The notes under the pieces: generated by a model
What the model was told of the DNA's origin: nothing
The model's input: the letters and a program-made list of their open reading frames with translations, nothing else
Database searches by the model: none
Shown: piece by piece, positions 22,546-31,504 of the stretch
Layout of the letters: every line of letters starts with the position of its first letter
Position numbering within the stretch: position 1 is the stretch's first letter
Origin: W0P28-013 sp963593685
GTDB taxonomy: Bacteria; Bacteroidota; Bacteroidia; Bacteroidales; Paludibacteraceae
DNA: 35,019 bases
Direction: 5' to 3'
Assembly: GCA_963593685.1 (NCBI GenBank)
Contig: CAVBBP010000026.1
Span: 1 to 35,019, forward strand
Made by a program: the position numbers and the translations under genes

Positions 22546-23628
22546 TTATTTTGAATCGCCATCGTTTCGCACCACTTTTTTGCGGTCGTTGGTCGGCATT
22601 TCTTCTACTTTCAGCGGATTTGCCGAAATTTCGTCGTCCAACGCGCGATTTTTCACAATATCCACCGCCGTGTAGATGGCTTGCCGCATCGATTGGGCAT
22701 CGGCTTGGTTTTTGCCGACAATCTCGTAGGCGGTGCCGTGGTCGGGCGAGGTGCGCACAAAGGGCAAACCAGCCGTGTAGTTCACGCCTTCGCTCATGCA
22801 GAGGGCTTTGAACGGTGCCAATCCTTGGTCGTGGTACATGGCCAAAATAGCATCGAACCTGTCGAGTGTGCTTGCGCCCCAAAAACCGTCGGCGGCATAC
22901 GGCCCAAAACACAAAATGCCGCGGTCGTTGGCCTGCTTTATCGCTGGCGCAATAATTTCGGCCTCTTCACGGCCAAACAGACCGTCATCGCCAGCGTGCG
23001 GATTGAGTGCAAGCACGGCTATCCGCGGTTTGCGAATGCCAAAATCGCGCCGCAAAGCGGTGTTGAGTATGTGCAGTTTGGTCAAAATGCGCTCTTCGGT
23101 GATATTTTCTGCCACATCTTTCAGCGCCACATGGTTGGTAACCAACGCCACACGCAGCGTGCCACGCATCAGCAGCATCAGCCCTTTCTGATTGGCTTTT
23201 GCTTCGAGATATTCGGTGTGGCCAGCGTACGGAAAGCGGTCTTGCGGCATCACACTTTTATTTATCGGTGCGGTAACCAGCGCGTCGATGAGCCCATTTT
23301 GCAATTCGTTGGTGGCTTGGTCGAGCGCGGCAAAAGCGTACTGCCCGCTCTCGGGCGTGGCTTGCCCCATCTCTATTTTCAACTCTTCGGAACTGCAATT
23401 CACCACATTGATGCGGTGCGGAGCGGCCTCACCTCCCGATTTTACGATGTTCACGCTCAAACGGTCGAGATCGAGTACTTTTTTGTAGTAGCCCATCGCC
23501 TTCGACGAGCCGTAGATGACGGGCGTGCAGATGTCGAGTATCGCCGCATCGGCCAGCGATTTCAGTATCACCTCGTAGCCAATGCCGTTGATGTCGCCCT
23601 GCGTAATGCCAATTTTTAGTGTATCCAT
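22546..23628 (-). CDS. pdxA: 4-hydroxythreonine-4-phosphate dehydrogenase
   Basis: NAD-dependent enzyme of 360 aa in the DXP-dependent vitamin B6 (PLP) pathway. It oxidises 4-phosphohydroxy-threonine, whose product is then condensed by PdxJ. Family marks: KIGITQGDINGIGYEVI, ALVTAPINKSVM, FPYAGHTEYLE, LNPHAGDDGLFGREE and AMYHDQGLAPFKAL; the histidines in the last three are the metal ligands known for PdxA. The C-terminal 30 residues (PLKVEEMPTNDRKK) are a charged extension. Start ATG 23628. It sits upstream of the PLP-dependent trpB, with a separate promoter between them. The 173 nt upstream are GTTGATTGGTTGATTAG-type repeats and no -7 box was found. Confidence 0.95.
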   Translation of the reverse strand: MDTLKIGITQGDINGIGYEVILKSLADAAILDICTPVIYGSSKAMGYYKKVLDLDRLSVNIVKSGGEAAPHRINVVNCSSEELKIEMGQATPESGQYAFAALDQATNELQNGLIDALVTAPINKSVMPQDRFPYAGHTEYLEAKANQKGLMLLMRGTLRVALVTNHVALKDVAENITEERILTKLHILNTALRRDFGIRKPRIAVLALNPHAGDDGLFGREEAEIIAPAIKQANDRGILCFGPYAADGFWGASTLDRFDAILAMYHDQGLAPFKALCMSEGVNYTAGLPFVRTSPDHGTAYEIVGKNQADAQSMRQAIYTAVDIVKNRALDDEISANPLKVEEMPTNDRKKVVRNDGDSK

Positions 23629-23801
23629 GTTTTTGTAATTTCAAATTAAGTTGATGAGTTGATTGGTTGATTAGTTGATTAGTTTAACGCATGAGTGGAA
23701 GTCAGTAGATTTCTGGTTTCTGGTTTGTAGTTTTTGGTTGGTTATTTGATAAACCTGTTAATTTGAAATTTGAAATTTGAAATTGCGGCTTTGCCGCATC
23801 A

Positions 23802-24836
23802 CTACTCACTGCTCACTTTTTGGGGCGTAACCACAATGGCTTCCACATCTTGCGGCATACGCACGGAATAGACCATCGCTTCGGTTTGGCGCATGACATT
23901 GCGTTTCTCTTTGCCCGGAGCGAACACAAATCCTTCCACTGTTATCAGGCGGTTGTGCAGTTCGTCGAGGCGCGTGTGGCTCACAAAAGGGCCGCCCATC
24001 GTTTCGCCGTTTTTCATCTCCCACAGTCCGCGCAGTTCGGCGCAATAGGCGTTGTCTACCCAAATTTCGCTGAAAATGGGCGGTTCGTAGGCGGTGGCAG
24101 TTCCCATACACGACCCCTCGAACGAGCCGGGAATGTGCGCACACAAAATCGAGTCGCGTTTGGCAATAAGTGCGTCGCGCGTCAGTTGCGACTTACTGGT
24201 GTAGGGATAACTGTAGATGACCACATCTTGGCGCGCCGTGCCGCTACCGTTCGACATCCAGAGAAAATCATCACTCTCGTTGTATTTGTTCAAACTTGTT
24301 GGCACGGCTATTTTTATGCCAAATTTGTCGTACGCCTTTTTCAGTGCCGTCTGGTTCAGGTTCTGTTTCAGAAAGTCGATTTGGCGTTCACGCTCGGTAC
24401 GCACGAAAAAATCGAGCAACACTGCGCCGCGCTTTTCGACGATTTTTGCAAAATTGTCGGCATTGTCCGCCGTAATCACAGCCACCGACTGCGCCCGCGC
24501 CCAGCGGTTGCGCTCCAATTTGATGGCGGCTCGCGTGTAGCGTGTCGAGTCGATTTCGACCAAAACGATATTGCGCGCAGGCCGCAACAGACGGTCGAAG
24601 CCGCTATGTTCGACGCGCGAAACGGTGAACATCGGCTCGGCTTGCGGCAGGCACGGCACATCGGAGGTGAGCAGGTCGAACAGGGCTTTGCCGCCAGGCG
24701 TGCGCCAGTCGCGCTCGTCGGCCACCACTAACAGTTCGCCCGCTGCGCCGCTCGGATTTGGCAACATGCTGCCACCGCCACGGCACGCGCAAAGCAGCAC
24801 TACAAGCGGCAATAGGAATAGGCTCTTTTTCATCAT
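23802..24836 (-). CDS. DUF4837-family lipoprotein
   Basis: Predicted lipoprotein of 344 aa with signal peptide and lipobox MMKKSLFLLPLVVLLCAC (acylated Cys18). The body resembles the Bacteroidetes-specific DUF4837 family: LPNPSGAAGELLVVADERDW near the start, then two repeated alpha/beta halves with FTVSRVEHSGF and VYSVRMP. Function unknown. Start is ATG 24836 or 24833; the longer frame to 24929 is excluded because a -7 box at 24859-24866 lies inside it. The last codons (KVSSE and TAG) fall inside the AGTGAGCAGTGAGTAG-type intergenic repeat, so the C-terminus may be repeat-derived. Divergent from the PepSY-like gene. Confidence 0.82.
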   Translation of the reverse strand: MMKKSLFLLPLVVLLCACRGGGSMLPNPSGAAGELLVVADERDWRTPGGKALFDLLTSDVPCLPQAEPMFTVSRVEHSGFDRLLRPARNIVLVEIDSTRYTRAAIKLERNRWARAQSVAVITADNADNFAKIVEKRGAVLLDFFVRTERERQIDFLKQNLNQTALKKAYDKFGIKIAVPTSLNKYNESDDFLWMSNGSGTARQDVVIYSYPYTSKSQLTRDALIAKRDSILCAHIPGSFEGSCMGTATAYEPPIFSEIWVDNAYCAELRGLWEMKNGETMGGPFVSHTRLDELHNRLITVEGFVFAPGKEKRNVMRQTEAMVYSVRMPQDVEAIVVTPQKVSSE

Positions 24837-24858
24837 CGGCAACAAATTTTTCTTCGTA

Positions 24859-24866
24859 CAAAGATA
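24859..24866 (-). promoter_or_regulatory. -7 promoter box of the DUF4837 gene
   Basis: The minus strand reads TATCTTTG, 22 nt upstream of ATG 24836, implying a leader of roughly 15-20 nt. Confidence 0.65.
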
Positions 24867-24916
24867 GCAAAAATTACGCAAAACGCAGCCATCAATCGCA
24901 AAAATGGTCGAAAAAT

Positions 24917-24947
24917 TTTGTTTTTGCAAAAAAAATATCTATTTTTG
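24917..24947 (+). promoter_or_regulatory. Promoter (-33 and -7) of the PepSY-like gene
   Basis: TTTG at 24917-24920 and TATTTTTG at 24940-24947 are spaced 19 nt apart, matching the Bacteroidetes TTTG/N19-21/TAnnTTTG consensus. ATG is 39 nt downstream. Together with 24859-24866 it forms a compact divergent promoter pair. Confidence 0.7.
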
Positions 24948-24986
24948 CAGATAGAAATACACCCTAATTTATAACTGCGAACGACT

Positions 24987-25430
24987 ATGAAAACAAAAAT
25001 TGCCTCTCTGTCGCTACTTTTTGCCGTCGCCATTGGGTTTGTGGCGTGCGAAAAGCCCGAACGCGTTATCACCTTCGAGCAACTGCCAGCAACAGCACAA
25101 CAGTTTGTAAATCAACATTTTGCAAATTGCGAAATCGCATACATCATCGAAGACCCATCGACGCTCGACCACTCGTACACGGTTCAATTTCTCAACAATT
25201 ACGAGATTGAATTCGACGGCGACGGCGAATGGACGGAGGTCGATTGTGTGCGCGACAGTGTGCCGATAGCCATTGTTCCAGCCGCCATCACAGCGTATGT
25301 AACGCAGCATTTTGCGCAGCAATTCGTCGTGAAAATCAGTTACGAGCACCGCAAATACGAGGTGAAACTCAACACATCGCTCGAATTGGTGTTCGACCGC
25401 AAGGGCAATTTCAAGTATATCGACGATTGA
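24987..25430 (+). CDS. PepSY-like (DUF2874) lipoprotein
   Basis: Predicted lipoprotein of 147 aa. The signal peptide ends in a lipobox GFVAC (Cys21). The mature part has two PepSY-like repeats: LPATAQQFVNQHFANCEIAYI with DHSYTVQFLNNYEIEFDGDGEWTEV, then IPAAI-like VPAAITAYVTQHF with YEVKLNTSLELVFDRKGNFKYID. This is the periplasmic DUF2874 pattern common in Bacteroidetes. PepSY modules are proposed to bind or inhibit secreted proteases, but function is unproven here. Its stop is 3 nt from the convergent cinA stop. Confidence 0.82.
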   Translation: MKTKIASLSLLFAVAIGFVACEKPERVITFEQLPATAQQFVNQHFANCEIAYIIEDPSTLDHSYTVQFLNNYEIEFDGDGEWTEVDCVRDSVPIAIVPAAITAYVTQHFAQQFVVKISYEHRKYEVKLNTSLELVFDRKGNFKYIDD

Positions 25431-25433
25431 GCG

Positions 25434-26666
25434 TCAGCGCAGCGCGCCGAGCAGGTCGGCAAGGGCTTGATTGGCGGTGCGTTCTTGGTGTTGGGCGCGT
25501 GTAGTGGCAAAAACATAGCGGCGTGCCTCCACTTTTTCGGGCGTTGCCACAGCAATCCACACCGTGCCAAGCGGTTTTTCGTCGCTGCCGCCAGTAGGGC
25601 CAGCAATGCCGGTGGTCGCCACGGCATAATCGGCGTGTAGGCGGTCGCGGCAACCTTGTGCCATGGCGCAAGCGGTCTGTTCGCTCACCGCACCAAACTG
25701 GTCGAGCGTTTCGCTTTTTACGCCTAACAACTTCATTTTCAGTTCGTTAGAATAACTAACCACGCCGCCGACATAGTATTGCGATGCGCCAGCCACCTCG
25801 GTAATGCGGTGTGCCAGCGTGCCGCCTGTGCAACTTTCGGCCGTGGCGAGCGTTGCGCCGCGTTGCAGCAGTGCGTGCCCCACCGCCGATGCCAGCGTTT
25901 CGTCGTTATAACCGTAGATATATTCGGGAATGAGCGCAACAAGTTTTTCGATTTCGGTGTCCATCTGCGCCTGCAAATCGGCGTGGTTCGTGCCGTGCGC
26001 CGACAAGCGTAAGCGCACTTTGCCAGCGTCGGGCAGGTAGGCCAAGCGGAAATTTTGCGGCAACGCATCTTCCCAAGCGGCAATTTTTTCGGCCAAAAAC
26101 GATTCGCCAATGCCTACTGTCAGAATGGTTTTGTGCAAGATGGCTTCGCGTCCCATGCGTTGCGCGAGGCGCGGCAGCACATAAGTCGTCATCAGCCAGC
26201 GCATTTCGTGTGGTACGCCCGGCAACGACACCAGTACGCGCCCATCGTGTTCGAACCACATGCCCGGCGCCGTGCCAACACGGTTGAGCAACGCTTCGCA
26301 GCAGTCGGGCACCATGCCCTGCATCTTGTTGATGTCAGAAAATGGCAGTCCGCGCGTGGCAAAATAGTCGCGCACATTGTCGTACGACGGCTGGTCGAGC
26401 ACCAGTTTTGCACCAAAATGGCGGCAGAGAGCCTCTTTCGTGATGTCGTCTTTCGTGGGACCAAGACCGCCTGTAATCAGCACCACATCGGCATTTTCGT
26501 TGTCGGTCAGCGTGCGTTCGATGTCGGTCAAATCGTCGGCTATGGTTATGATGTGCGACACATGTATGTCGTGCTGCTCGAGTTCGGCGGCCATCCACGC
26601 AGCGTTGGTATTCACCACCTGCCCGATTAGCAGTTCGTCGCCGATGTTTATCAAGATTGCGTTCAT
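25434..26666 (-). CDS. cinA: CinA-family nicotinamide mononucleotide deamidase
   Basis: Cytoplasmic two-domain protein of 410 aa. The N-terminal MoCF-binding-like domain (MNAILINIGDELLIGQVVNTNAAWMA, LITGGLGPTKDDITKEAL) has ADP-ribose pyrophosphatase activity in characterised relatives. The C-terminal PncC/CinA domain (LATAESCTGGTLAHRIT with the likely catalytic Ser, and TTGIAGPTGGSDEKPLGTVWIAV) removes the amide of NMN to recycle NAD. Length is normal for CinA. Start ATG 26666. It is convergent with the PepSY-like gene. Upstream (26667-26898) are GATTGGTTGATTAG and C/G-palindrome repeats, and no -7 box was found. Confidence 0.95.
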   Translation of the reverse strand: MNAILINIGDELLIGQVVNTNAAWMAAELEQHDIHVSHIITIADDLTDIERTLTDNENADVVLITGGLGPTKDDITKEALCRHFGAKLVLDQPSYDNVRDYFATRGLPFSDINKMQGMVPDCCEALLNRVGTAPGMWFEHDGRVLVSLPGVPHEMRWLMTTYVLPRLAQRMGREAILHKTILTVGIGESFLAEKIAAWEDALPQNFRLAYLPDAGKVRLRLSAHGTNHADLQAQMDTEIEKLVALIPEYIYGYNDETLASAVGHALLQRGATLATAESCTGGTLAHRITEVAGASQYYVGGVVSYSNELKMKLLGVKSETLDQFGAVSEQTACAMAQGCRDRLHADYAVATTGIAGPTGGSDEKPLGTVWIAVATPEKVEARRYVFATTRAQHQERTANQALADLLGALR

Positions 26667-26898
26667 TTTGGGTTGCGCTATGCGCGGTTTCTTTTTGGGG
26701 TTGATTGGTTGATTAGTTTAACGCATTAGTAATGGTCTGTGGGGTTTATTTCTGGTTTCTAGTTTCTGGTTGTAGCCCCCTTTCCCGTTTCCCCCGATAG
26801 GGGGAAAAGCCTTTTGGCCTTAGTTTTAGTATTGGTCTTAGTCAGCGTTCTAATTCACTTCTCACTTTTCACTCCTCACTTTTCTTGCTACTTGCTAC

Positions 26899-29061
26899 TT
26901 AACTGCGATAAACCTGTTTTACGCCTTTGATGGTGCGGATTTTGCGAATGAGTTGTTCGAGTTGGCCGACCTCTTTGACCAGCACGGTGATGTTGCCTTC
27001 GAAGAGTCCGTCGTGCGAATCGACCGAGATGGAGCGCATGTTCACGCTGTTTTCTTTGGTGATGACCGAGGTGATGTTGGTTACAATGCCGATGTCGTCG
27101 TGGCCGATGATGCGCAGCGTAATCGGGTATTCGCCGCTAGCGTTTTTGTCGCCGCTCCAGCGTGCATTCACAATGCGGTAGCCGAATTTTTCGATCATCT
27201 GCGGCGCGTTGGGGCAGTTTTTGCGGTGAATTTTGATGCCGTTGTTGATGGTTACAAAGCCAAAAATATCGTCGCCATAGATGGGATTGCAGCATTTTGC
27301 CAGCGTGTAATCGACATTTTTCAGGTTGCGGTCGATGATGAGCGCATCGCCTTGCGACGAGATGCGTTGCAGTTCGGTTTCGGCCACAAAGCCTTCGGCC
27401 GAGTGCGACACCGTTTCGGCGGCCTCGTCGGGTTCGGTCAGGCGGTCGCGCAGGGTCAGCACATTCACTTTGCCATTATGCACCGCCACATAGAACTCGG
27501 TGAGCGTTTTGTAGCCCATCTTTTTCGATAGGCGTGTGATGTCGCCGTCTGCCACATCGATTTTCCAGTTTTTGAAGCGCCGTTGCAGAATTTCGCGCCC
27601 GTCGTCGGCCTCTTTATGTTCAATTTCTTTGACACACTGCTTGATTTTGGCGCGCGCTTTCGATGTTACCACATGGTTGAGCCACTCCAATTTTGGCGTT
27701 TGGTTGGGCGATGTCAGCACCGAAATCTGGTCGCCGTTTTGCAGCACATATTTGAACGACACATGCCTATTGTTCACCACTGCGCCCATGCAGTGCGCCC
27801 CGATGCTGGTGTGAATCGAGAAAGCAAAATCGAGCACCGTTGCGCCTTTGGGCAGGTTGTGCAGGTCGCCTTTGGGCGTGAAAACGAACACATCGTCGTC
27901 GTAGAGTTGCATTTTGAACTCGTTGATGACCTCGCTGTCGGTAGCATCGGACGAACTTTCGAGCACTTCGCGCAGGTTTTTGAGCCACTCGTCCATCTTG
28001 GCCGAATCGCTCTTTATGCCTTTGTATTTCCAGTGCGCCGCCACGCCTTTTTCGGCCACCTCGTCCATGCGCTTGGTACGAATTTGCACCTCCACCCACT
28101 TGCCTTCAGGACCCATCACAGTAACATGCAGACTTTCGTAGCCATTGGGTTTTGGTGCCGAAATCCAGTCGCGCAGGCGGTTGGTGTTGTACGAATACAT
28201 GTTCGTTACCACCGAGAAAGCCTGCCAGCAAGCCGCTTTTTCGCGCTCTTCGGGGCAATCGATTATGATGCGAATGGCAAACAGGTCGTACACTTTTTCG
28301 AACGGCACCTGCTGTTTGCGCATCTTGTTCCAAATGCTGTGAATCGACTTGGTGCGCCCTTTGATGCTGAAAATCAGGCCTTGCGCTTCGAGTTCGTGGC
28401 GCACTGGTTCGATAAACCGCTCGATGTAGGCGTCGCGCGAGCGTTTGGTCTCGTTCAGTTTGTGGGCAATGTCCTTGTAGATGTCGTACGAAGTGTATTT
28501 GAGCGACAGATCTTCGAGTTCGGTTTTGATGGCATACAAGCCCATGCGATGCGCCAACGGTGCGTAGAGATACGACACTTCGCGGGCGATTTTCTGCTGC
28601 TCGTCGGGCGCATAGCGGTCGAGGTGGCGCATGGTGGCAAGCCGCTCCACAATCATTATCATGATGACGCGCACATCTTCGGCAAACGAGATGAGCAGTT
28701 TGCGGAAATTCTCGGTTTCGATGGCCACATTGCGCTCGTACAGACTGTATGCTTTTTGCAATCCATGTACAATGGTCGCCACCGATTTGCCCTGTTTCTG
28801 CTCTATCTGGTCGATGGTGGTAGTGCCGCACTGCACCAGCGCATAGAGCACCACCGCACTGATGCCGTGATGCCCAAGCGAGATTTCGCGGTGCGCCAAA
28901 AGTGCGGTTTGCAGACTGCGTTCGAGCCGTTCGGGCGCAAGTTGGCCGCTGCGCAATGCCGCCGCCACAGCGTTGCGCAACGCCCGCCAATCGGTAGGCG
29001 TGTAGGCCTCGCGCAACTCGGCAACAGCCTGCCTGTAACACTCTTTCAACAGCGCATCCAT
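26899..29061 (-). CDS. relA: RelA-type (p)ppGpp synthetase with a degenerate hydrolase domain
   Basis: Long RSH protein of 720 aa controlling the stringent response. The N-terminal HD hydrolase region has lost its catalytic pairs: where SpoT-type enzymes have HDxxED, this reads YALVQC (73-78), and the later ADR motif reads VER (138-140). The synthetase domain looks intact: KGRTKSIHSIWNKM, YDLFAIRIIID, and the nucleotide loop SAPKPNGYESLHVTV. TGS (VFVFTPKGDLHNLPKGATVLDFAF), zinc-finger/helical (LAKCCNPIYGD) and ACT (YPITLRIIGHDDIGIVTNI) domains follow. It is therefore expected to make but not degrade (p)ppGpp. ATG 29061 is 8 nt after the M6 protease stop, so it is probably co-transcribed with the protease. 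Confidence 0.92.
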   Translation of the reverse strand: MDALLKECYRQAVAELREAYTPTDWRALRNAVAAALRSGQLAPERLERSLQTALLAHREISLGHHGISAVVLYALVQCGTTTIDQIEQKQGKSVATIVHGLQKAYSLYERNVAIETENFRKLLISFAEDVRVIMIMIVERLATMRHLDRYAPDEQQKIAREVSYLYAPLAHRMGLYAIKTELEDLSLKYTSYDIYKDIAHKLNETKRSRDAYIERFIEPVRHELEAQGLIFSIKGRTKSIHSIWNKMRKQQVPFEKVYDLFAIRIIIDCPEEREKAACWQAFSVVTNMYSYNTNRLRDWISAPKPNGYESLHVTVMGPEGKWVEVQIRTKRMDEVAEKGVAAHWKYKGIKSDSAKMDEWLKNLREVLESSSDATDSEVINEFKMQLYDDDVFVFTPKGDLHNLPKGATVLDFAFSIHTSIGAHCMGAVVNNRHVSFKYVLQNGDQISVLTSPNQTPKLEWLNHVVTSKARAKIKQCVKEIEHKEADDGREILQRRFKNWKIDVADGDITRLSKKMGYKTLTEFYVAVHNGKVNVLTLRDRLTEPDEAAETVSHSAEGFVAETELQRISSQGDALIIDRNLKNVDYTLAKCCNPIYGDDIFGFVTINNGIKIHRKNCPNAPQMIEKFGYRIVNARWSGDKNASGEYPITLRIIGHDDIGIVTNITSVITKENSVNMRSISVDSHDGLFEGNITVLVKEVGQLEQLIRKIRTIKGVKQVYRS

Positions 29062-29069
29062 AGGTGTTT

Positions 29070-31154
29070 TTATCTTATTGCTTTCAGAATGGTTGTTTGC
29101 CCCTGCGCCGACACCTGAATCAGGTACAGTCCCGAACGCAGTGCGTAGGTCTGTTCGTTGGCGGTCGCTTTTTCGTTGATTAACAGCCGCCCCACCGCAT
29201 CGAAAATCCGAATCTGCGCAGCATCGGGCAGACCAACCAACTGCAAACCTGCGGCTGCCGAAACAGCACGCACCTGCATTTCTTGCTGTGTTGCAGCAAG
29301 ACCAGTAGGAGTAACGGTTTTGGGAGTGGCCGAAACCATAACTATCAAATCGCCCACCACATTTGGAATTGTGAGCGTATTGTCCTCGTAAGTATAGTTG
29401 TTATTGGCAACAAGCATCCGCTCCACGCCGCAAGTTTTCATGCTTATAGCAAATTCGTCGGCCGATTTTATTTCGTAACCTTTGTTTGGCTCAATTTGCA
29501 AGACAAGCGTTTCGCCTCGCGCAATAGAGTCTGGCACAGTTGGCTCAACGCAATTTTCGGAGTAAAATTCAATGCCGAACTGATGCGCTGTATCGCAGTA
29601 TATAAATTTGAAAGTTATATTGCCATCGATTTCGGTAATATCGTTAAGCGGATAGGAAGCAAACGGCACGAAAGTGGTTACATTTTTCGTTCCGGGGAAT
29701 GAATTTGCACCGCTCGAGCCTTCGGTCGAACCGTCGGCGCGCACAATGGTGTAGCGCAGGCTCGACACATTGACCTGATTGTTTTTCCAATCCGTAGAGT
29801 TGTACTTTACACGCATTACCAGCAGTCCGTGTCCGGGCAGATATTCGTCCCAGCCAGTGTTTTGCCGATTTTCAAGATAATAGATGGTGTCGGTGGAATA
29901 GATAGTGCGCATCTTGCCATCGTTCGTTATCTTGGCACAATCGAAACGGTTGGGCTGCATCACCACTTTTTGGGCGGTGTTCAGCAAGCGCGGTTCGACC
30001 CAACCAAGCCAATAACGCTCCCACACCGAATGGTTGGGCGGCGTAATTCCGTTGTTGTTGTACATACCAATATCCATCACATCCCAATTTTTGGGTGTTT
30101 GTTTTTCTACGCTCGATGTGCCAGTGCTGTAAATGTCGGGCAAGCCCAGCACATGGCTGAATTCGTGGCACGCAGTACCGATACCTGCACGCACATTGCC
30201 GCGGCGCAACTCCTGACTCACCACATATTCGTTCACACGCACACCGTTGTAAGTGGGACAAGTAACAGTTGTTCCACTGACATATTGCGAAGCATTTTCG
30301 GCATAGCCATAGTAGAGCGTCGATACCATATCCCAATTTTTTGGCCAAACGGTGTCGTCTCCGCCGTTATCGGCTTGTCCGCGCCCCGCATAAAGCACAT
30401 ACACGCCATCGACAAACTTATCGTTGTTCGAGTCGTAGTCCGAAAAATCGACATCGTTGGCCGCCAATTTGCACGCGTCCATCACCAAATCGCCCACACG
30501 CGCATCTTTTTTTGAACCCGAATCGGCACCATAGTAAGCCTGTTTGTTTGGCAGTGTATATGGCCCCACCACAGTGAACTGCGGTTTGTAGGCACCGTTC
30601 GATTGGTCGGAAAAGAACTGCTGCACCGAGCCTACCGCTCCATCGTAGTGGTACGCATCGCTATTGAACATGCTATCGACCGCCGCCTTTGTGTTTTCGG
30701 CCGAGAAGGTAACATCGCTGTAATTGACCATGATGACCAAATTTTTTGGCGGGAAAAATCTTGTTCCAACGGCTTTTGGTCTGATATTCTGCTGTTTAAC
30801 GAGTTTTTGCAGCATTTTTTCTTTGGGCAGCGGTCGGCATTTTTCTGCCAATTGCTGCTCGGCTACAGTGCGTCGGCTGGCTGGATTGGCTTTTACACCG
30901 AGCGTGCAAATAGCCTGCTCCTGCTCCGCGAAGTATGCGTATTCGTACTCGCCATTTTCGTTCTGAACAATCAGCAAACCATCGTCGGTCGTTGTGTACG
31001 AGCCAAACTCATCGCCATGGAGGCAAATGGTCAGTTCTGTGCCATCGGGCTGCAGAATGGTGTGCGGTCGTGGGTTGGCAGGCGCAGCCCAAAGTGCTGA
31101 CGAAAAAAGCGTCGCAGCAGATACAAAAATCAAATTTCTCAACGGTTTGTTCAT
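29070..31154 (-). CDS. Secreted M6-like metalloprotease with type IX sorting-like C-terminus
   Basis: Secreted zinc protease of 694 aa. It has a signal peptide (MNKPLRNLIFVSAATLFSSALWA), then an N-terminal domain (about 30-110: LQPDGTELTICLHGDEF, NENGEYEYAYF). The catalytic domain has the zinc motif HEFSHVLGLPD (330-340; ligands H330 and H334, catalytic E331) and an acidic, possibly calcium-binding loop DYDSNNDKFVDG. A beta-rich region follows, and then a C-terminal sorting-like domain (AQIRIFDAVGRLLINEKA, RSGLYLIQVSAQGQTTILKAI). Target proteins are unknown. Its ATG overlaps the stop of the upstream small gene (ATGA), and relA follows 8 nt after its stop, giving a three-gene operon. The N-terminal domain is homologous to that small protein. 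Confidence 0.9.
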   Translation of the reverse strand: MNKPLRNLIFVSAATLFSSALWAAPANPRPHTILQPDGTELTICLHGDEFGSYTTTDDGLLIVQNENGEYEYAYFAEQEQAICTLGVKANPASRRTVAEQQLAEKCRPLPKEKMLQKLVKQQNIRPKAVGTRFFPPKNLVIMVNYSDVTFSAENTKAAVDSMFNSDAYHYDGAVGSVQQFFSDQSNGAYKPQFTVVGPYTLPNKQAYYGADSGSKKDARVGDLVMDACKLAANDVDFSDYDSNNDKFVDGVYVLYAGRGQADNGGDDTVWPKNWDMVSTLYYGYAENASQYVSGTTVTCPTYNGVRVNEYVVSQELRRGNVRAGIGTACHEFSHVLGLPDIYSTGTSSVEKQTPKNWDVMDIGMYNNNGITPPNHSVWERYWLGWVEPRLLNTAQKVVMQPNRFDCAKITNDGKMRTIYSTDTIYYLENRQNTGWDEYLPGHGLLVMRVKYNSTDWKNNQVNVSSLRYTIVRADGSTEGSSGANSFPGTKNVTTFVPFASYPLNDITEIDGNITFKFIYCDTAHQFGIEFYSENCVEPTVPDSIARGETLVLQIEPNKGYEIKSADEFAISMKTCGVERMLVANNNYTYEDNTLTIPNVVGDLIVMVSATPKTVTPTGLAATQQEMQVRAVSAAAGLQLVGLPDAAQIRIFDAVGRLLINEKATANEQTYALRSGLYLIQVSAQGQTTILKAIR

Positions 31155-31504
31155 GGTCTATAGAGTTGTTTGTTTCGTTTCATTCGTTCCAAATAGCGTA
31201 ATTCGCACGGTTTGCGTTTTTCGGCATTGTGCGCCACACGGCGGCTTGCAACAACCTCGCCCTTGCAGTTCAGTTTTGCATAGCAATAAAATCCGCGTTC
31301 ATTTTTGCAAACTACAAATCCGTCGCATGTTTTTGTCCAGTGTTTCCACTCATCGCCAATCAAACGGATTGTGAGTGTGTCGCCGTTGGGTTGCACCACA
31401 TCGATGGGGTAAGGGGCGGCAGGCACGCGCGCTGGCGCATTTTGCGCGCACAACAGCGGCAGCAGCGCACACGCACACAACAATATCACGGTAAAACGCT
31501 TCAT
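31151..31504 (-). CDS. Small secreted homologue of the M6 protease N-terminal domain
   Basis: Exported protein of 117 aa with a signal peptide (MKRFTVILLCACALLPLLCA). The rest aligns with residues about 30-110 of the adjacent protease: VVQPNGDTLTIRLIGDEW against ILQPDGTELTICLHGDEF, TKTCDGFVVCKNERGFYCYA against TTTDDGLLIVQNENGEYEYA, and a shared ASRR. It contains no protease domain. Start ATG 31504 (MKRFTV); one in-frame TTG lies two codons upstream. Its TGA overlaps the protease ATG, indicating translational coupling. Most interesting reading: a propeptide-like inhibitor or chaperone made with its protease. Alternative: a truncated duplicate of the protease gene. No -7 box was seen upstream, only TTTCAGAG repeats. 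Confidence 0.75.
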   Translation of the reverse strand: MKRFTVILLCACALLPLLCAQNAPARVPAAPYPIDVVQPNGDTLTIRLIGDEWKHWTKTCDGFVVCKNERGFYCYAKLNCKGEVVASRRVAHNAEKRKPCELRYLERMKRNKQLYRP

